Below, one piece after another: positions 7,246 through 15,794 of a DNA stretch of 64,000 nucleotides. How positions within the stretch are numbered: position 1 is the stretch's first letter; every line of letters starts with the position of its first letter. The notes beneath the pieces were generated by a model. The model was given only the letters and a program-made list of their open reading frames with translations. It made no database searches and was not told the origin of the DNA. This DNA comes from Methanococcoides alaskense (lineage in GTDB: Archaea; Halobacteriota; Methanosarcinia; Methanosarcinales; Methanosarcinaceae): NCBI RefSeq assembly GCF_031454185.1, contig NZ_JAVDQI010000002.1, positions 248,001-312,000 on the forward strand. The letters run 5' to 3'. The position numbers and the translations under genes are program-made.

Positions 7246-8025
7246 TCAGAACACTGAATAGAGCATTGCTGCGGCACCTATGACCAGTGGTTCCATGACC
7301 AGGTCTATATCACCGTTCTCAGCGAGTTCGGGTGGAAGCGCGCAGGGTATTCCCGGAGTCGATACAAGGCATCTTTCTGCGATCATTCCTTCTGATATCG
7401 TATTGGCGTTAGGGGTGGCCTCAAAGACCATGGAGAACTTCTTAGGGTCTGCACTATCATAAGCGTTAACCCCAAGCTCTTCAATTGCCTTTTCCATGAA
7501 TTCGGTGTTCGGGTCATAAGCATACACATTGAACCCTTTCTTCACCAGATGTTCGGTACCGGCATACCCTACACGACCAAGACCGATTACCAGCACATCC
7601 TTTGATCCTGCGTGTATGAACCTTGAGGCTATCTCGGAATAGATCACACCTGTACATATATGGTTGGCCGCTATCTTTCTGCTTTTCAGGTTGTGGGCGA
7701 TGAACATGTGGTCATCCGCCATTAGAAGTATGTCCGCACCATCGGAAACTGCCTGATGATACCCGGTTATGTCGGGATGTTCTGTAATATAGCCTTCAAG
7801 TCCGAAATATTCGGTTATTGCGAGCAGCGATGAAGAAAAATTGCCTATTACCCCATTGCCTGCTGTTATGGGCACTATTGCAACCTTTTGCGAGGCTGGG
7901 CGTGTGCCATAGACATCTTCACAGATCTCTGTTATGCCTTTTCCGGTAGATGCCTTGATCGTTTCATTGCTCTGCCTAAGTTTGTTCAAAAGATCTTCCA
8001 GATCCTCAGGTGTTAATAATGCCAT
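7246..8025 (-). CDS. pylD: Pyrrolysine synthase PylD
   Basis: 259 residues from MALLTPEDLEDLLNKL, the start that matches Methanosarcina PylD in length and sequence; an upstream in-frame start (8037) would overlap pylC further. PylD oxidises L-lysine-N6-(3R)-methyl-D-ornithine, and the product cyclises to pyrrolysine. The Rossmann motif VLVIGLGRVGYAGTEHL and the C-terminal EPLVIGAAAMLYSVF are visible. A GGTGAG Shine-Dalgarno overlaps the pylC stop region. Last gene of the pylTSBCD cassette. Confidence 0.95.
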   Translation of the reverse strand: MALLTPEDLEDLLNKLRQSNETIKASTGKGITEICEDVYGTRPASQKVAIVPITAGNGVIGNFSSSLLAITEYFGLEGYITEHPDITGYHQAVSDGADILLMADDHMFIAHNLKSRKIAANHICTGVIYSEIASRFIHAGSKDVLVIGLGRVGYAGTEHLVKKGFNVYAYDPNTEFMEKAIEELGVNAYDSADPKKFSMVFEATPNANTISEGMIAERCLVSTPGIPCALPPELAENGDIDLVMEPLVIGAAAMLYSVF

Positions 8026-8030
8026 AAAGC

Positions 8031-9119
8031 TCACCACTCCCCATTAAAATGATCATCGATCCGCATCATGCCTCTGCTGCGAACCTCTTCTGTACTTTCC
8101 TTGTCCTTGCCCCTTGAGATAAGTGTGAACACATCGTTCTTTCCACTTGAATGGAATATTTCAAGGTTCTCTTCCTCATGGAATAGTTCGTATCGATCGC
8201 CCATGGAAAGTATGTGTTCTCCCACAGGTGTCAATCCCGGACTGTCCCATTTCAGATGTTCGAATATACAATATCCTTTCTCAGACGCCTTTTCGATCTC
8301 TTTCACGCCTTCGGTGAAAGCCTGCATAAGTAATTCTACAAGGTTCACACCACTTGAATGGTAGACCGCCGTAGGCGTCTGGCTTGGGAATCGTGCATCT
8401 ATCTCAAGGACCTTCAATCCTTTTTTAGAATCAATGGCTTCCACATCCATGATACCCTTAAGGTTGAGCCCTTGGGCAAGTTTGTATGATATTTCCCTGA
8501 ACTTCGGATCATGCTCTACCGGGGTTATCCTGTGGCAGTCATAAGTATCATCTATATGGACTTTCGTTTCCTTCACCACTGCAAAATGTTTGCCGTCCCC
8601 GATTATCTCAAGGGAGATAACATCGCCTTCAAGGTATTCCTCAACAAGCATATCCGGTCCGACATAGGCAAGTTCGCTATCATCATAGATTATACGTGTG
8701 CCAATACTGCTGCTCTCGCAGGGTGGTTTCACAAAATAGGGTGGTTGCGAAGGTCTGTCGCCAGGGGTCGGTATGTCGATGGAAACAAAATATTCCTTTG
8801 AGCGCTTCTTATCCATACTGATATGGTACGCATCAAAATCAAAAAGAACAGGACAATCAAGTTGGCTGCTGATGTCCCTTATAAAGTTCAGTGTATCAAG
8901 GTTCTCATTTACCGGAATAATGGCATCGACATTCTTTGATACTTCGATGAACCTGTCCGGCTCCTGGGTTATGTCAAAGCATAGCAGCTCATCAACAACA
9001 TTCCAAATAAGGGGCTTCTTGTTCCTGTCTATCAGAACAACTCTCATCCCCGCTTTCTTTGCAAGATAGGTCACTTCGAAGCCCTGAAGTTTCCCCCCTA
9101 TAAGACATACTGTCGTCAC
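8031..9119 (-). CDS. pylC: 3-methylornithine-L-lysine ligase PylC
   Basis: 362 residues from a GTG start (VTTVCLIGGKLQGFE), which fits Methanosarcina PylC (MKTICLVGGKLQGFE). ATP-grasp ligase joining (3R)-3-methyl-D-ornithine to the lysine side chain amine. Family segments seen: YFVKPPCESSSIGTRII, KGIMDVEAI and LEIDARFPSQTPTAVY. The GTG lies one base after the pylB UAG stop (TAG-G-GTG), so translation is probably coupled. A longer in-frame start at 9143 would run inside pylB and is less likely. Confidence 0.94.
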   Translation of the reverse strand: MTTVCLIGGKLQGFEVTYLAKKAGMRVVLIDRNKKPLIWNVVDELLCFDITQEPDRFIEVSKNVDAIIPVNENLDTLNFIRDISSQLDCPVLFDFDAYHISMDKKRSKEYFVSIDIPTPGDRPSQPPYFVKPPCESSSIGTRIIYDDSELAYVGPDMLVEEYLEGDVISLEIIGDGKHFAVVKETKVHIDDTYDCHRITPVEHDPKFREISYKLAQGLNLKGIMDVEAIDSKKGLKVLEIDARFPSQTPTAVYHSSGVNLVELLMQAFTEGVKEIEKASEKGYCIFEHLKWDSPGLTPVGEHILSMGDRYELFHEEENLEIFHSSGKNDVFTLISRGKDKESTEEVRSRGMMRIDDHFNGEW

Positions 9120-9120
9120 C

Positions 9121-10173
9121 CTATTGCCCCAACAACTTCTCAAAATCGCTTTGTTCGGCAGGTTCCATTCCCATCGTCTTAAGCCGTTTTATGACGCTCT
9201 TAACATCTCTGTCCCTCTCGGCATGTTCTCTGTCATAGTTCACAACGCCTTCAATGGCTGAATTGGATGATATTATAGAGGTGACCACATTTGCACCGGA
9301 GTTTAGTCTGTGCACCATTCCGTCAATACCTTCAAGGTCTAAAGATGCCGGAATGAGCAGATTTGGATACATCAATCGAAGTATTGAGATTATCTTGAGC
9401 TCTGCTTCACTTCCCTCAACATCCTTTCCTTCCAGGGGTGTTCCCTTTTGAGGCAGGAATGTCATGACCCTCACCATGTCGGGATTGGATGTTCCAAGTC
9501 CTCTCAGTGAGACCAGTGTGGATTCTATATCCGGTTCCACTGCTGTCAGGATGCCGTCCTCAACGCAATAACCTATCTTCTTTGCATGGTTCCTGGAGTT
9601 GATCCTCTCTTCAAAGGATTGTTCCACCCTCAGCTTTCCAAAAAGGTCCTTATCATAGGTCTCCTGGTATAGTGCAAGGAAGTCTGCCCCGTTCTCCTTC
9701 AACAGCATAAGGGTCTCATTATCAACAACTCCCGGGGATACCATTATTGGTTTTCCTACTTCTTCCTTCACTGTTCTGACAAGTTCTACCAGACGTTCAG
9801 GATTGTTATGGAAATAGGGGTCCTCTCCCATGGTGAGGTCAACCATGTGTATCTCTTCTGTCTTGAGGACCTGGCATATCTTCTTTATGTCCTCAAGTGT
9901 CAGGCGATACCTCTCGATGTCATTTTCACGGTTGTAATAACAGAAAGCGCAATTGTTCTTGCAGTGTGTGGAAAAGTACACGAAACTGTACATGAACACT
10001 TTGTTCCCAAAGAAATTATCCCGTATATGGCGTGCCACATAATGCAGTTTTTCTATTTCAGAAGGATCGCTTATCTGCAGCATTTCCCTGAGGTTCTCAT
10101 CGGAAATCTCAGATCCGGAAATTATCTGCTCAGCATAGTCTTCCAGATCATTTTGGTCCATTTTCTCAAACAA
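9121..10173 (-). CDS. pylB: Methylornithine synthase PylB (radical SAM)
   Basis: 350 residues when started at TTG 10173 (M-FEKMDQNDLEDYAEQ), the same length and N-terminal alignment as Methanosarcina PylB (MIQKMATEELDRFGEK). A GAGGTGA Shine-Dalgarno sits five bases upstream, overlapping the pylS stop. PylB converts L-lysine to (3R)-3-methyl-D-ornithine. The radical SAM motif is CKNNCAFCYYN near residue 70. The stop codon is TAG, notable in a genome that decodes UAG as pyrrolysine; readthrough would add 42 codons after the UAG before TGA. Confidence 0.93.
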   Translation of the reverse strand: MFEKMDQNDLEDYAEQIISGSEISDENLREMLQISDPSEIEKLHYVARHIRDNFFGNKVFMYSFVYFSTHCKNNCAFCYYNRENDIERYRLTLEDIKKICQVLKTEEIHMVDLTMGEDPYFHNNPERLVELVRTVKEEVGKPIMVSPGVVDNETLMLLKENGADFLALYQETYDKDLFGKLRVEQSFEERINSRNHAKKIGYCVEDGILTAVEPDIESTLVSLRGLGTSNPDMVRVMTFLPQKGTPLEGKDVEGSEAELKIISILRLMYPNLLIPASLDLEGIDGMVHRLNSGANVVTSIISSNSAIEGVVNYDREHAERDRDVKSVIKRLKTMGMEPAEQSDFEKLLGQ

Positions 10174-10183
10174 GATGTTCACC

Positions 10184-11434
10184 TCATAGATTCGTATTGA
10201 TTCCGTTGTAGTATAGTTCAGAACGGCCTGCACGGCGTATGTTCGTGTAATTGTGCCTGACCTTTAGCAGTCTTTCAAGACCGAATCCGGCACCTATCCA
10301 CGGTTTATTCACGCCCCATTCTCTGTCAAGCGGGTTCGGTCCTACCACTGCAGATGACAGCTCAAGGTCACCATGCATGATGTCAATGGTATCTCCATAT
10401 GTCATGCAGTTGTCAGCTTCGATCTCATATTCTATTCCAAGATGCTCAAGGAACTCATCTATGAGGCCTTCAAGGTTCTCTCTTGTACATCCTGATCCCA
10501 TCTGGCAGAAGTTCACCATGGTAAACTCTTCAAGATGGCTGCTACCATCCGATTCTTTGCGGTAGCATGGTCCTATCTCGAATATCCTTATGGGGTCCGG
10601 AAGCACTTTGTCAAGCTTGCGCAGGTAATTGTAAAGGCATGGTGCCAGCATAGGTCGCAGGCACATGTTCTCATCAATGCGGAATATCTGCTTGTGGAGG
10701 TGGTCATCCTTGTCTATCCCCATCCTTTCGATATATTCGAAAGGTATCATTATGGGTGATTTTATCTCCAGATATCCCCTGTCCACGAAGAATTCGGTTA
10801 TCGTCCTCTCAAGTTTGCCAAGACGGTCTTCCCTGTCTTCTTCGTACATCTTCTTAAGGTCGTCACGTCGCCTCTGTATCAGTTCTTTCTCGAGCACCTT
10901 GAACTCAGGCAACTCGCCCTGGATGGGTATCTTGTCATCAGGGGACATCAGGGTCTTCAGTCTCTCGATCTGTGAAGGGGTGTACTTAACCTCTGGTACT
11001 TTCACTTCATCTTTTATAACACTTGTAGAAGGAGTTGGTATTGAGTTTGACACACTTGCCTCCTTAGGGCTGGGTGTAGAAATGGAAACGGATCTAATGA
11101 CAGCCGCTTTTGGCTTTTTTGGGACCTGTTTCTTCGGACTGGAGAATACGCTGACAGCCTGCCTTTTCTCTTTAAAGGTCTTCTTAACAAAACGGTCTAT
11201 CTGCTCATCTGCCGGACGACAGCGTTTGCAGGGTTTGCGATATTTGTTATGCCTTAATGATCTTGCAGAACGGCTTGACCTGGAATTTCTCACAGTGAAC
11301 CTTGCACCACAGTCGGTCTCAATGTGAATATGTTTAGTGGTTATCTCAAAGTTCCTTATTCCATGAAGCAACCCGCTTCGCGATAGCCATACTCCGTTGA
11401 GCTCTACTAGAACGTCCAGTAATTGCTTTTCCAT
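10184..11434 (-). CDS. pylS: Pyrrolysyl-tRNA synthetase PylS
   Basis: 416 residues, single-chain class II synthetase charging tRNA-Pyl with pyrrolysine. The N-terminal tRNA-binding domain (about 1-95) has the family motifs NSRSSRSARSLRHNKYRK and CKRC. A variable Ser/Thr/Lys-rich linker runs to about residue 180. The catalytic domain follows, with LRPMLAPCLYNYLRKLD, FEIGPCYRKES and GFGLERLLKV. The Asn and Cys of NFCQMGSG, and a Tyr and Trp corresponding to known pyrrolysine pocket residues (CMTYGDT, KPWIGAGFG), are kept. Ends at TGA, 10 bases before the pylB TTG. Confidence 0.96.
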   Translation of the reverse strand: MEKQLLDVLVELNGVWLSRSGLLHGIRNFEITTKHIHIETDCGARFTVRNSRSSRSARSLRHNKYRKPCKRCRPADEQIDRFVKKTFKEKRQAVSVFSSPKKQVPKKPKAAVIRSVSISTPSPKEASVSNSIPTPSTSVIKDEVKVPEVKYTPSQIERLKTLMSPDDKIPIQGELPEFKVLEKELIQRRRDDLKKMYEEDREDRLGKLERTITEFFVDRGYLEIKSPIMIPFEYIERMGIDKDDHLHKQIFRIDENMCLRPMLAPCLYNYLRKLDKVLPDPIRIFEIGPCYRKESDGSSHLEEFTMVNFCQMGSGCTRENLEGLIDEFLEHLGIEYEIEADNCMTYGDTIDIMHGDLELSSAVVGPNPLDREWGVNKPWIGAGFGLERLLKVRHNYTNIRRAGRSELYYNGINTNL

Positions 11435-11504
11435 AGTTCTAGGCTCCTATTGCGAAACACTTCATTCTATTATCTTCCTTTTAAAAATTGATGGGTGTCC
11501 ATCA

Positions 11505-11520
11505 TCATAAATAAAATATA
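11505..11520 (-). promoter_or_regulatory. Possible pylS promoter
   Basis: The minus strand reads TATATTTTATTTATGA between pylT and pylS. Its spacing would place a transcript start near 11488, about 54 bases before the pylS ATG. It could let pylSBCD be transcribed apart from the tRNA gene. Confidence 0.4.
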
Positions 11521-11530
11521 ATGTCCTAAT

Positions 11531-11646
11531 GGAAAGCCATGTCCATTTGGCGGAAACTCCGGGAATCTAACCCGGCTGAACGGATTTAGAGTCCGTTCGA
11601 TCTACATGATCAAGTCTCCATGTAGTTATGGGAACATCGGCTTTCC
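11531..11646 (-). repeat. Inverted repeat enclosing tRNA-Pyl
   Basis: GGAAAGCCATGTCC (11531-11544) and GGAACATCGGCTTTCC (11631-11646) are complementary over 14 base pairs with two single-base bulges. In the precursor RNA the 5' leader and 3' trailer would form a stem holding the tRNA, with an 11-base spacer on its 5' side and 3 bases on its 3' side. The complementarity is seen; a role in processing or stability is inferred. Confidence 0.6.
11548..11619 (-). tRNA. pylT: tRNA-Pyl, anticodon CUA
   Basis: A 72-nt tRNA including an encoded CCA, the length typical of pylT. It begins GGAGACTTGATCATGTAGAT and ends in GTTTCCGCCA. The acceptor stem pairs fully with one G-U. The anticodon loop is CTCTAAA, giving CUA, which reads UAG. 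The small D arm is typical of pylT. It is upstream of pylS on the same strand. A TATA-like TTAAATATAG on the minus strand (11721-11730) may be its promoter. Confidence 0.97.
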
Positions 11647-11943
11647 TGACATAATGGCAAGCACTTTGTATAGGGTAATACATGTGCCACCACGTTTGTA
11701 GTATCTTTGATAGATGCGGTCTATATTTAAGAATTTCGGGCTAATCTATACGACATCTTGTAATATTGCCTATGAATCATTTATGGTGATGATCATATAT
11801 TGAAAGGTAATTACTGACCAATGTGCCTATTAATCTCGTTTTTGTATATTCTTGTGCTGTTCAGTAATTTGTCTGACATCTCTCCTAAAGTAAACTTTAC
11901 ATAACTTAATATATGTTTTCTTCCTATCTTTGCACGATAAAGC
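11647..11943. other. Intergenic region between pylT and cobD
   Basis: No coding region could be supported. It holds the possible pylT promoter on the minus strand (11721-11730) and the cobD promoter on the plus strand (11901-11914). The rest is AT-rich without clear structure. Confidence 0.5.
11901..11914 (+). promoter_or_regulatory. cobD copy 1 promoter
   Basis: ATAACTTAATATAT with the TATA core at 11906-11914. The expected start near 11936 leaves 8-14 bases before the first codons, so the mRNA is nearly leaderless. The same 14-mer precedes the second cobD copy. Confidence 0.6.
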
Positions 11944-13446
11944 GTGGCGATGAATGTGGACAAAAAAATCAATTTACCCCTCAAAAAGCACATAATCGGT
12001 CTTGTGCCTGCATCCCATGGCGGTCTTGTCCGCAAGGCTTCGCAGGAATACGGGATCGCTGAATCTGATATTATCGATATGAGCGCAAGCCTCAATCCGT
12101 ATGGCAGCCCGTTCGAACATTCCGAATACGGTCTTGACCTCAAGGCACTTTTTATCAGTGCAAGGGACGGGATGTACAATTATCCTGACAACCGCTATCT
12201 CGACTACAGGGAAGCTGCAGCCGGTTTTCTGGGCGATGGGATAAGCGCTGATAACATCATACCTGGTAATGGCTCATGTGAGACCATCCGTCTTGTTGCA
12301 GAATGCATGATCAATAGCGGTGATGTTGTAGGTATTCCGCAGCCAACTTTCGATGAATATGAGCAGCAGTGCAGGATAATGGGTGCCAGTATCCGTTATT
12401 TTGAGCATGAAGGCTTGATGGATATTACCGATGAGGCACTAAAGGAAGTAAAGATCCTTTTCGTATGCAATCCAAATAATCCTACTGGCAAACTACTTTC
12501 AAGGGATTCCATCCTTGAACTTGCCAAAAGGTGTGAGATGAACTCCACCCTATTGTTCGTCGATGAGGCGTTCAGTGAACTTGCTGACCCGTCCCAGAGC
12601 GTCGCGGACGTGGCAGCCACTAATAACCATTTATTTGTCCTTCGTTCCCTTACCAAGAACTTCGCTATCCCCGGTATTCGTTTGGGGTTCGGTGTTGCAT
12701 CCCTGGAGATGGCAAAAGCACTCAATACTGCCAGGCTATCGTGGAACCTGGGCTCAGTGCCTGATGTTGTGGGTACTGCTTTGCTGAACATGGAGGGTGG
12801 ATGCTACAGCAAATATTTCGTGGCTTCCCGTGAAATGATCGCAGAAGAGCGGGAATATCTGACAGAGCGCCTCTCTGGTATCTATGGGTTCGAACCGCTT
12901 CCAAGTACTGTTAATTATGTTTTTGTGGATATAAGGGAACTTCTTATGGATTCCCAGGAGCTGACCTCCCGTCTTGCTTCCCATGGTATCCTTGTAAGGG
13001 ATTGCAGTTCCTTCTACCTGCTTGACAATGATTACATCAGGATCGCGGTCCGCACAAGGGGGGAGACCGACCGTCTCATACAGGCCATAGGTGATGTCCT
13101 TACCGAGGCTGGCAAGGATTATGCCGAGGAACGCCTGAAAAAGACCATAGAGTGTGCCGGGACTGGCCTGCCTGCCTGCAGGAATACATGTGAATATTAC
13201 CCCTGTCATTTCAGCGGTCAGGATTGTACGTTCTGTTTCTGTCCTTTCTACCCTTGTGAAAACCCTAAAACAGGGGGTTGCTGGATTGAAAGTACTACCG
13301 GGAGTGAAGTCTGGAGCTGTGAGAAGTGCATAATATTACACAAACCTGAAGTTGTTCAGGAAGTTCTCCAGATTCTCATGAGTGACAGCGATACCGAGGA
13401 TAACCTAAAAGTATCTTGGGAAAAGGTAGTAGTGCCTCATCTCTGA
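11944..13446 (+). CDS. cobD: L-threonine-O-3-phosphate decarboxylase CobD with Cys-rich C-terminal domain (copy 1)
   Basis: 500 residues. The first about 375 are a fold-type I PLP aminotransferase domain: SASLNPYGSPFE, NGSCETIRLVAE, VCNPNNPTGK and the Schiff-base region LRSLTKNFAIPGIRLG. It makes (R)-1-aminopropan-2-ol phosphate for the cobamide nucleotide loop. A C-terminal domain of about 110 residues carries 15 Cys including CTFCFCPFYPC and WSCEKC, a probable metal site. Methanosarcina CobD with such a tail has been reported to have threonine kinase activity as well. The start is GTG 11944 or ATG 11950. cobY follows after 71 bases. Confidence 0.88.
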   Translation: MAMNVDKKINLPLKKHIIGLVPASHGGLVRKASQEYGIAESDIIDMSASLNPYGSPFEHSEYGLDLKALFISARDGMYNYPDNRYLDYREAAAGFLGDGISADNIIPGNGSCETIRLVAECMINSGDVVGIPQPTFDEYEQQCRIMGASIRYFEHEGLMDITDEALKEVKILFVCNPNNPTGKLLSRDSILELAKRCEMNSTLLFVDEAFSELADPSQSVADVAATNNHLFVLRSLTKNFAIPGIRLGFGVASLEMAKALNTARLSWNLGSVPDVVGTALLNMEGGCYSKYFVASREMIAEEREYLTERLSGIYGFEPLPSTVNYVFVDIRELLMDSQELTSRLASHGILVRDCSSFYLLDNDYIRIAVRTRGETDRLIQAIGDVLTEAGKDYAEERLKKTIECAGTGLPACRNTCEYYPCHFSGQDCTFCFCPFYPCENPKTGGCWIESTTGSEVWSCEKCIILHKPEVVQEVLQILMSDSDTEDNLKVSWEKVVVPHL

Positions 13447-13517
13447 TGTGTTTGTAGTGTTCTAAGCGCCGATATCTTTAGATGTCGGTCTCATATTTTT
13501 GATTTTGGAGGACTAAA

Positions 13518-14132
13518 ATGGATGCTATTATTATGGCAGGCGGTCTTGCCCAGAGGCTTGGTGTGGAGGAAAAAGCATGTGTGATGCTTATCGACAGGCC
13601 ACTTATCAGCTATCTTCTTGACTCGCTTCTTGGTGCAGAACACATCGAACGTGTTTTCGTTCAGACCTCTCCATATTCTCCTGAAACCGAATCGTGTGTC
13701 AGGGATCGCTATGGGGATGATGTTCTCATTCTCCGTACTTCTGGTGATAATTATGTTGGGGATATGGTAAATGCTGTCAAAGATGCTGGCAGCACCGGTC
13801 CTGTCATGATATTGATGCCCGACCTCCCTCTGGTCGAATCAGGACATATTGATACCATAGTTGAAAGCTATGAGGAACGTTCCATTCCGGCAATGTCCGT
13901 TTATGCTCCTATTGGGCTTTTCCGGGAGCTGGGGTTGCGGCCGGGTACAGTGTTCAACAAGAACGGCGAAATGCTGATCCCGGTGGGGATAAATGTCCTT
14001 GATTCTGCTAAGATAGAGGAAGAGCAGGTGGATTTCGATCATCTGACCACTATTCCTGAAGTTGCGATCAATGTGGACTCGGTCGTTGAACTGGCAAAGT
14101 GTGAGGAAATGCTATTGGCCAGAATGGTATAA
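13518..14132 (+). CDS. cobY: GTP:adenosylcobinamide-phosphate guanylyltransferase CobY (copy 1)
   Basis: 204 residues with the nucleotidyltransferase signature MDAIIMAGGLAQRLG and a later MPDLPLV acidic motif. CobY is the archaeal enzyme that activates adenosylcobinamide phosphate to AdoCbi-GDP, replacing bacterial CobU. It follows cobD copy 1 and has a GGAGG-type ribosome site (ttttGGAGGact). In the first motif the usual Gly-X-Gly-X-Arg is AQRLG, with a Lys further on (EEKACVML), like copy 2. Confidence 0.85.
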   Translation: MDAIIMAGGLAQRLGVEEKACVMLIDRPLISYLLDSLLGAEHIERVFVQTSPYSPETESCVRDRYGDDVLILRTSGDNYVGDMVNAVKDAGSTGPVMILMPDLPLVESGHIDTIVESYEERSIPAMSVYAPIGLFRELGLRPGTVFNKNGEMLIPVGINVLDSAKIEEEQVDFDHLTTIPEVAINVDSVVELAKCEEMLLARMV

Positions 14133-14255
14133 AGGGATCGAATCAAACCAACCTGCTTTTCTTTTTTTTATTATTTTATTTATAATGTTGCCTTTTTATG
14201 TTCGCAGCATTGGTTTTTATTCAATTATGTATTTCCTTAAAGAAAGCTAAATTGA

Positions 14256-14269
14256 ATAACTTAATATAT
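14256..14269 (+). promoter_or_regulatory. cobD copy 2 promoter
   Basis: ATAACTTAATATAT, identical to the 14-mer ahead of cobD copy 1. The TATA core at 14261-14269 puts the transcript start near 14292, about six bases before the GTG at 14298, so this mRNA is probably leaderless. Confidence 0.6.
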
Positions 14270-14297
14270 TTTCGGTTCTTTACATTATTAGATCAGC

Positions 14298-15794
14298 GTG
14301 TCACAAGAAAAAGAACTCCCTCTAAAAGAAAACATTATAGAATTGGCCTGTCCTTCACATGGTGGGCTTATTCGTGAAATGGCTGGCAAGTATGGCATCC
14401 CGGCATCGGAGATGCTGGAACTGAGCGCCAGCCTTAACCCCCTCGGAAGTCCCTTCGACCATCCTTTAGGCGGGCTTGACCTTGACAGCTTGCTAGAGCA
14501 TGCCATGGAGCGATTTGGGCAATATCCTGATAACCGTTATTTTGAATTTAGAAAGGCTGCTGTTCGTTTTCTGGACAACGGGCTGTCTGTCGAGAACATA
14601 GTTCCGGGTAATGGTTCCTGTGAGATCATCAGGCTTGTGGCAGAGTCAATAGTTGATCAGGGCGATATTGTACTGATACCTCACCCTACGTTCACGGAAT
14701 ATGAGCAACAATGCAACGTAGCAGGTGCCGACGTTCGTTACATAGGTCAGGATGATATCTTTGATCTCTCCGATGATGTGCTTGGGAGTGCAAAGATCCT
14801 TTTCGTATGTAATCCGAACAACCCTACCGGTAAGCTCCATAAAAGAGAGGATATTCTGTCACTGGCAAAAAGATGTGTTAGCAATAACACTCTCCTGTTC
14901 GTCGATGAAGCCTTCATCGAACTTGCTGACGATCCTTCACAAACGATCACTGATACTGTGATAGATAACGATCATCTTTTCATTCTTCGCTCTCTTACTA
15001 AAGATTTTGCCATACCGGGTGTTCGTCTCGGGTTCGGCGTGGCTTCAAAGACAATTGCAAATGCATTGAACACTGCAAGACTTTCGTGGAACCTGGGTTC
15101 CATTCCCGAGGAAATCGGAATAGCAATGCTTAACATGGAAGGTGGTTGCAACAGTCCGTATCTTGTGGCATCACGCAAGGCCATTGTAAATGACCGCAAT
15201 TATCTTACTGAGCGCATCTCAAGGATACGCAAGTTCAAACCGCTTCCAAGCACCGTGAACTATATCCTCGTTGATATCAGTGCTTCCTCTCTCGATTCTG
15301 TTGAACTCTCACAGCGTCTGGCTGCACATGGGGTGCTTATTAGGGATTGCAGTTCTTTCCCGTCCATGGGTACGGATTTTATAAGGATCGCTGTCCGTCC
15401 CAAGGAGGAGACTGACATACTTTCACAGGCAATAGGAAATGTAGTTGTTGAAAAAGCAAGAGAGGATGCGAAGGCTGATCTTGTTTCAATGCTTGAAAGT
15501 GGGGATGCTTCTCCTTGTGGTGGGAATCTTGATTGCCCTTATTACCCATGTCACAGTTGTGAGGACCAGGACTGCACCTTATGCTTCTGTCCATTCTATA
15601 GATGTGAGGATGAACGTACGGGAGGTAAGTGGGTCGACCGCTCCAGTGGTGGTCAGGTCTGGAGCTGTGAGGATTGCGTCCTTGTTCATGAAAAGGATGT
15701 TGTAAAAGAGCTTCTCGATGTGCTTTCAGAGGATGGGGATATGGACCGTAAATTGAAAAAAGCGTGGGATAAGGTGCTGGAGCCTCGTTTATGA
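14298..15794 (+). CDS. cobD: L-threonine-O-3-phosphate decarboxylase CobD with Cys-rich C-terminal domain (copy 2)
   Basis: 498 residues from GTG. Colinear with and clearly similar to copy 1 over its whole length: SASLNPLGSPFD, NGSCEIIRLVAE, VCNPNNPTGK, LRSLTKDFAIPGVRLG. The Cys-rich tail is also kept (CPYYPCHSCEDQDCTLCFCP, then VWSCEDC). It is the first gene of cobD-cbiB-cobZ-cobS-cobY; its stop overlaps the cbiB start by four bases (ATGA). Both copies keep the PLP lysine, so neither looks decayed. Confidence 0.88.
   Translation: MSQEKELPLKENIIELACPSHGGLIREMAGKYGIPASEMLELSASLNPLGSPFDHPLGGLDLDSLLEHAMERFGQYPDNRYFEFRKAAVRFLDNGLSVENIVPGNGSCEIIRLVAESIVDQGDIVLIPHPTFTEYEQQCNVAGADVRYIGQDDIFDLSDDVLGSAKILFVCNPNNPTGKLHKREDILSLAKRCVSNNTLLFVDEAFIELADDPSQTITDTVIDNDHLFILRSLTKDFAIPGVRLGFGVASKTIANALNTARLSWNLGSIPEEIGIAMLNMEGGCNSPYLVASRKAIVNDRNYLTERISRIRKFKPLPSTVNYILVDISASSLDSVELSQRLAAHGVLIRDCSSFPSMGTDFIRIAVRPKEETDILSQAIGNVVVEKAREDAKADLVSMLESGDASPCGGNLDCPYYPCHSCEDQDCTLCFCPFYRCEDERTGGKWVDRSSGGQVWSCEDCVLVHEKDVVKELLDVLSEDGDMDRKLKKAWDKVLEPRL

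Noticed and set aside
8031..9143. pylC start at 9143
   Set aside because: Would overlap pylB by 23 bases and adds residues absent from other PylC proteins; GTG 9119 gives the expected N-terminus.
10665..11327. 220-codon open frame antisense to pylS
   Set aside because: Ser/Leu-rich shadow of pylS codons; no independent evidence.
11620..11943. Cobalamin riboswitch ahead of the cob genes
   Set aside because: No B12-box-like sequence or extended fold is visible, and the promoter position leaves almost no leader.
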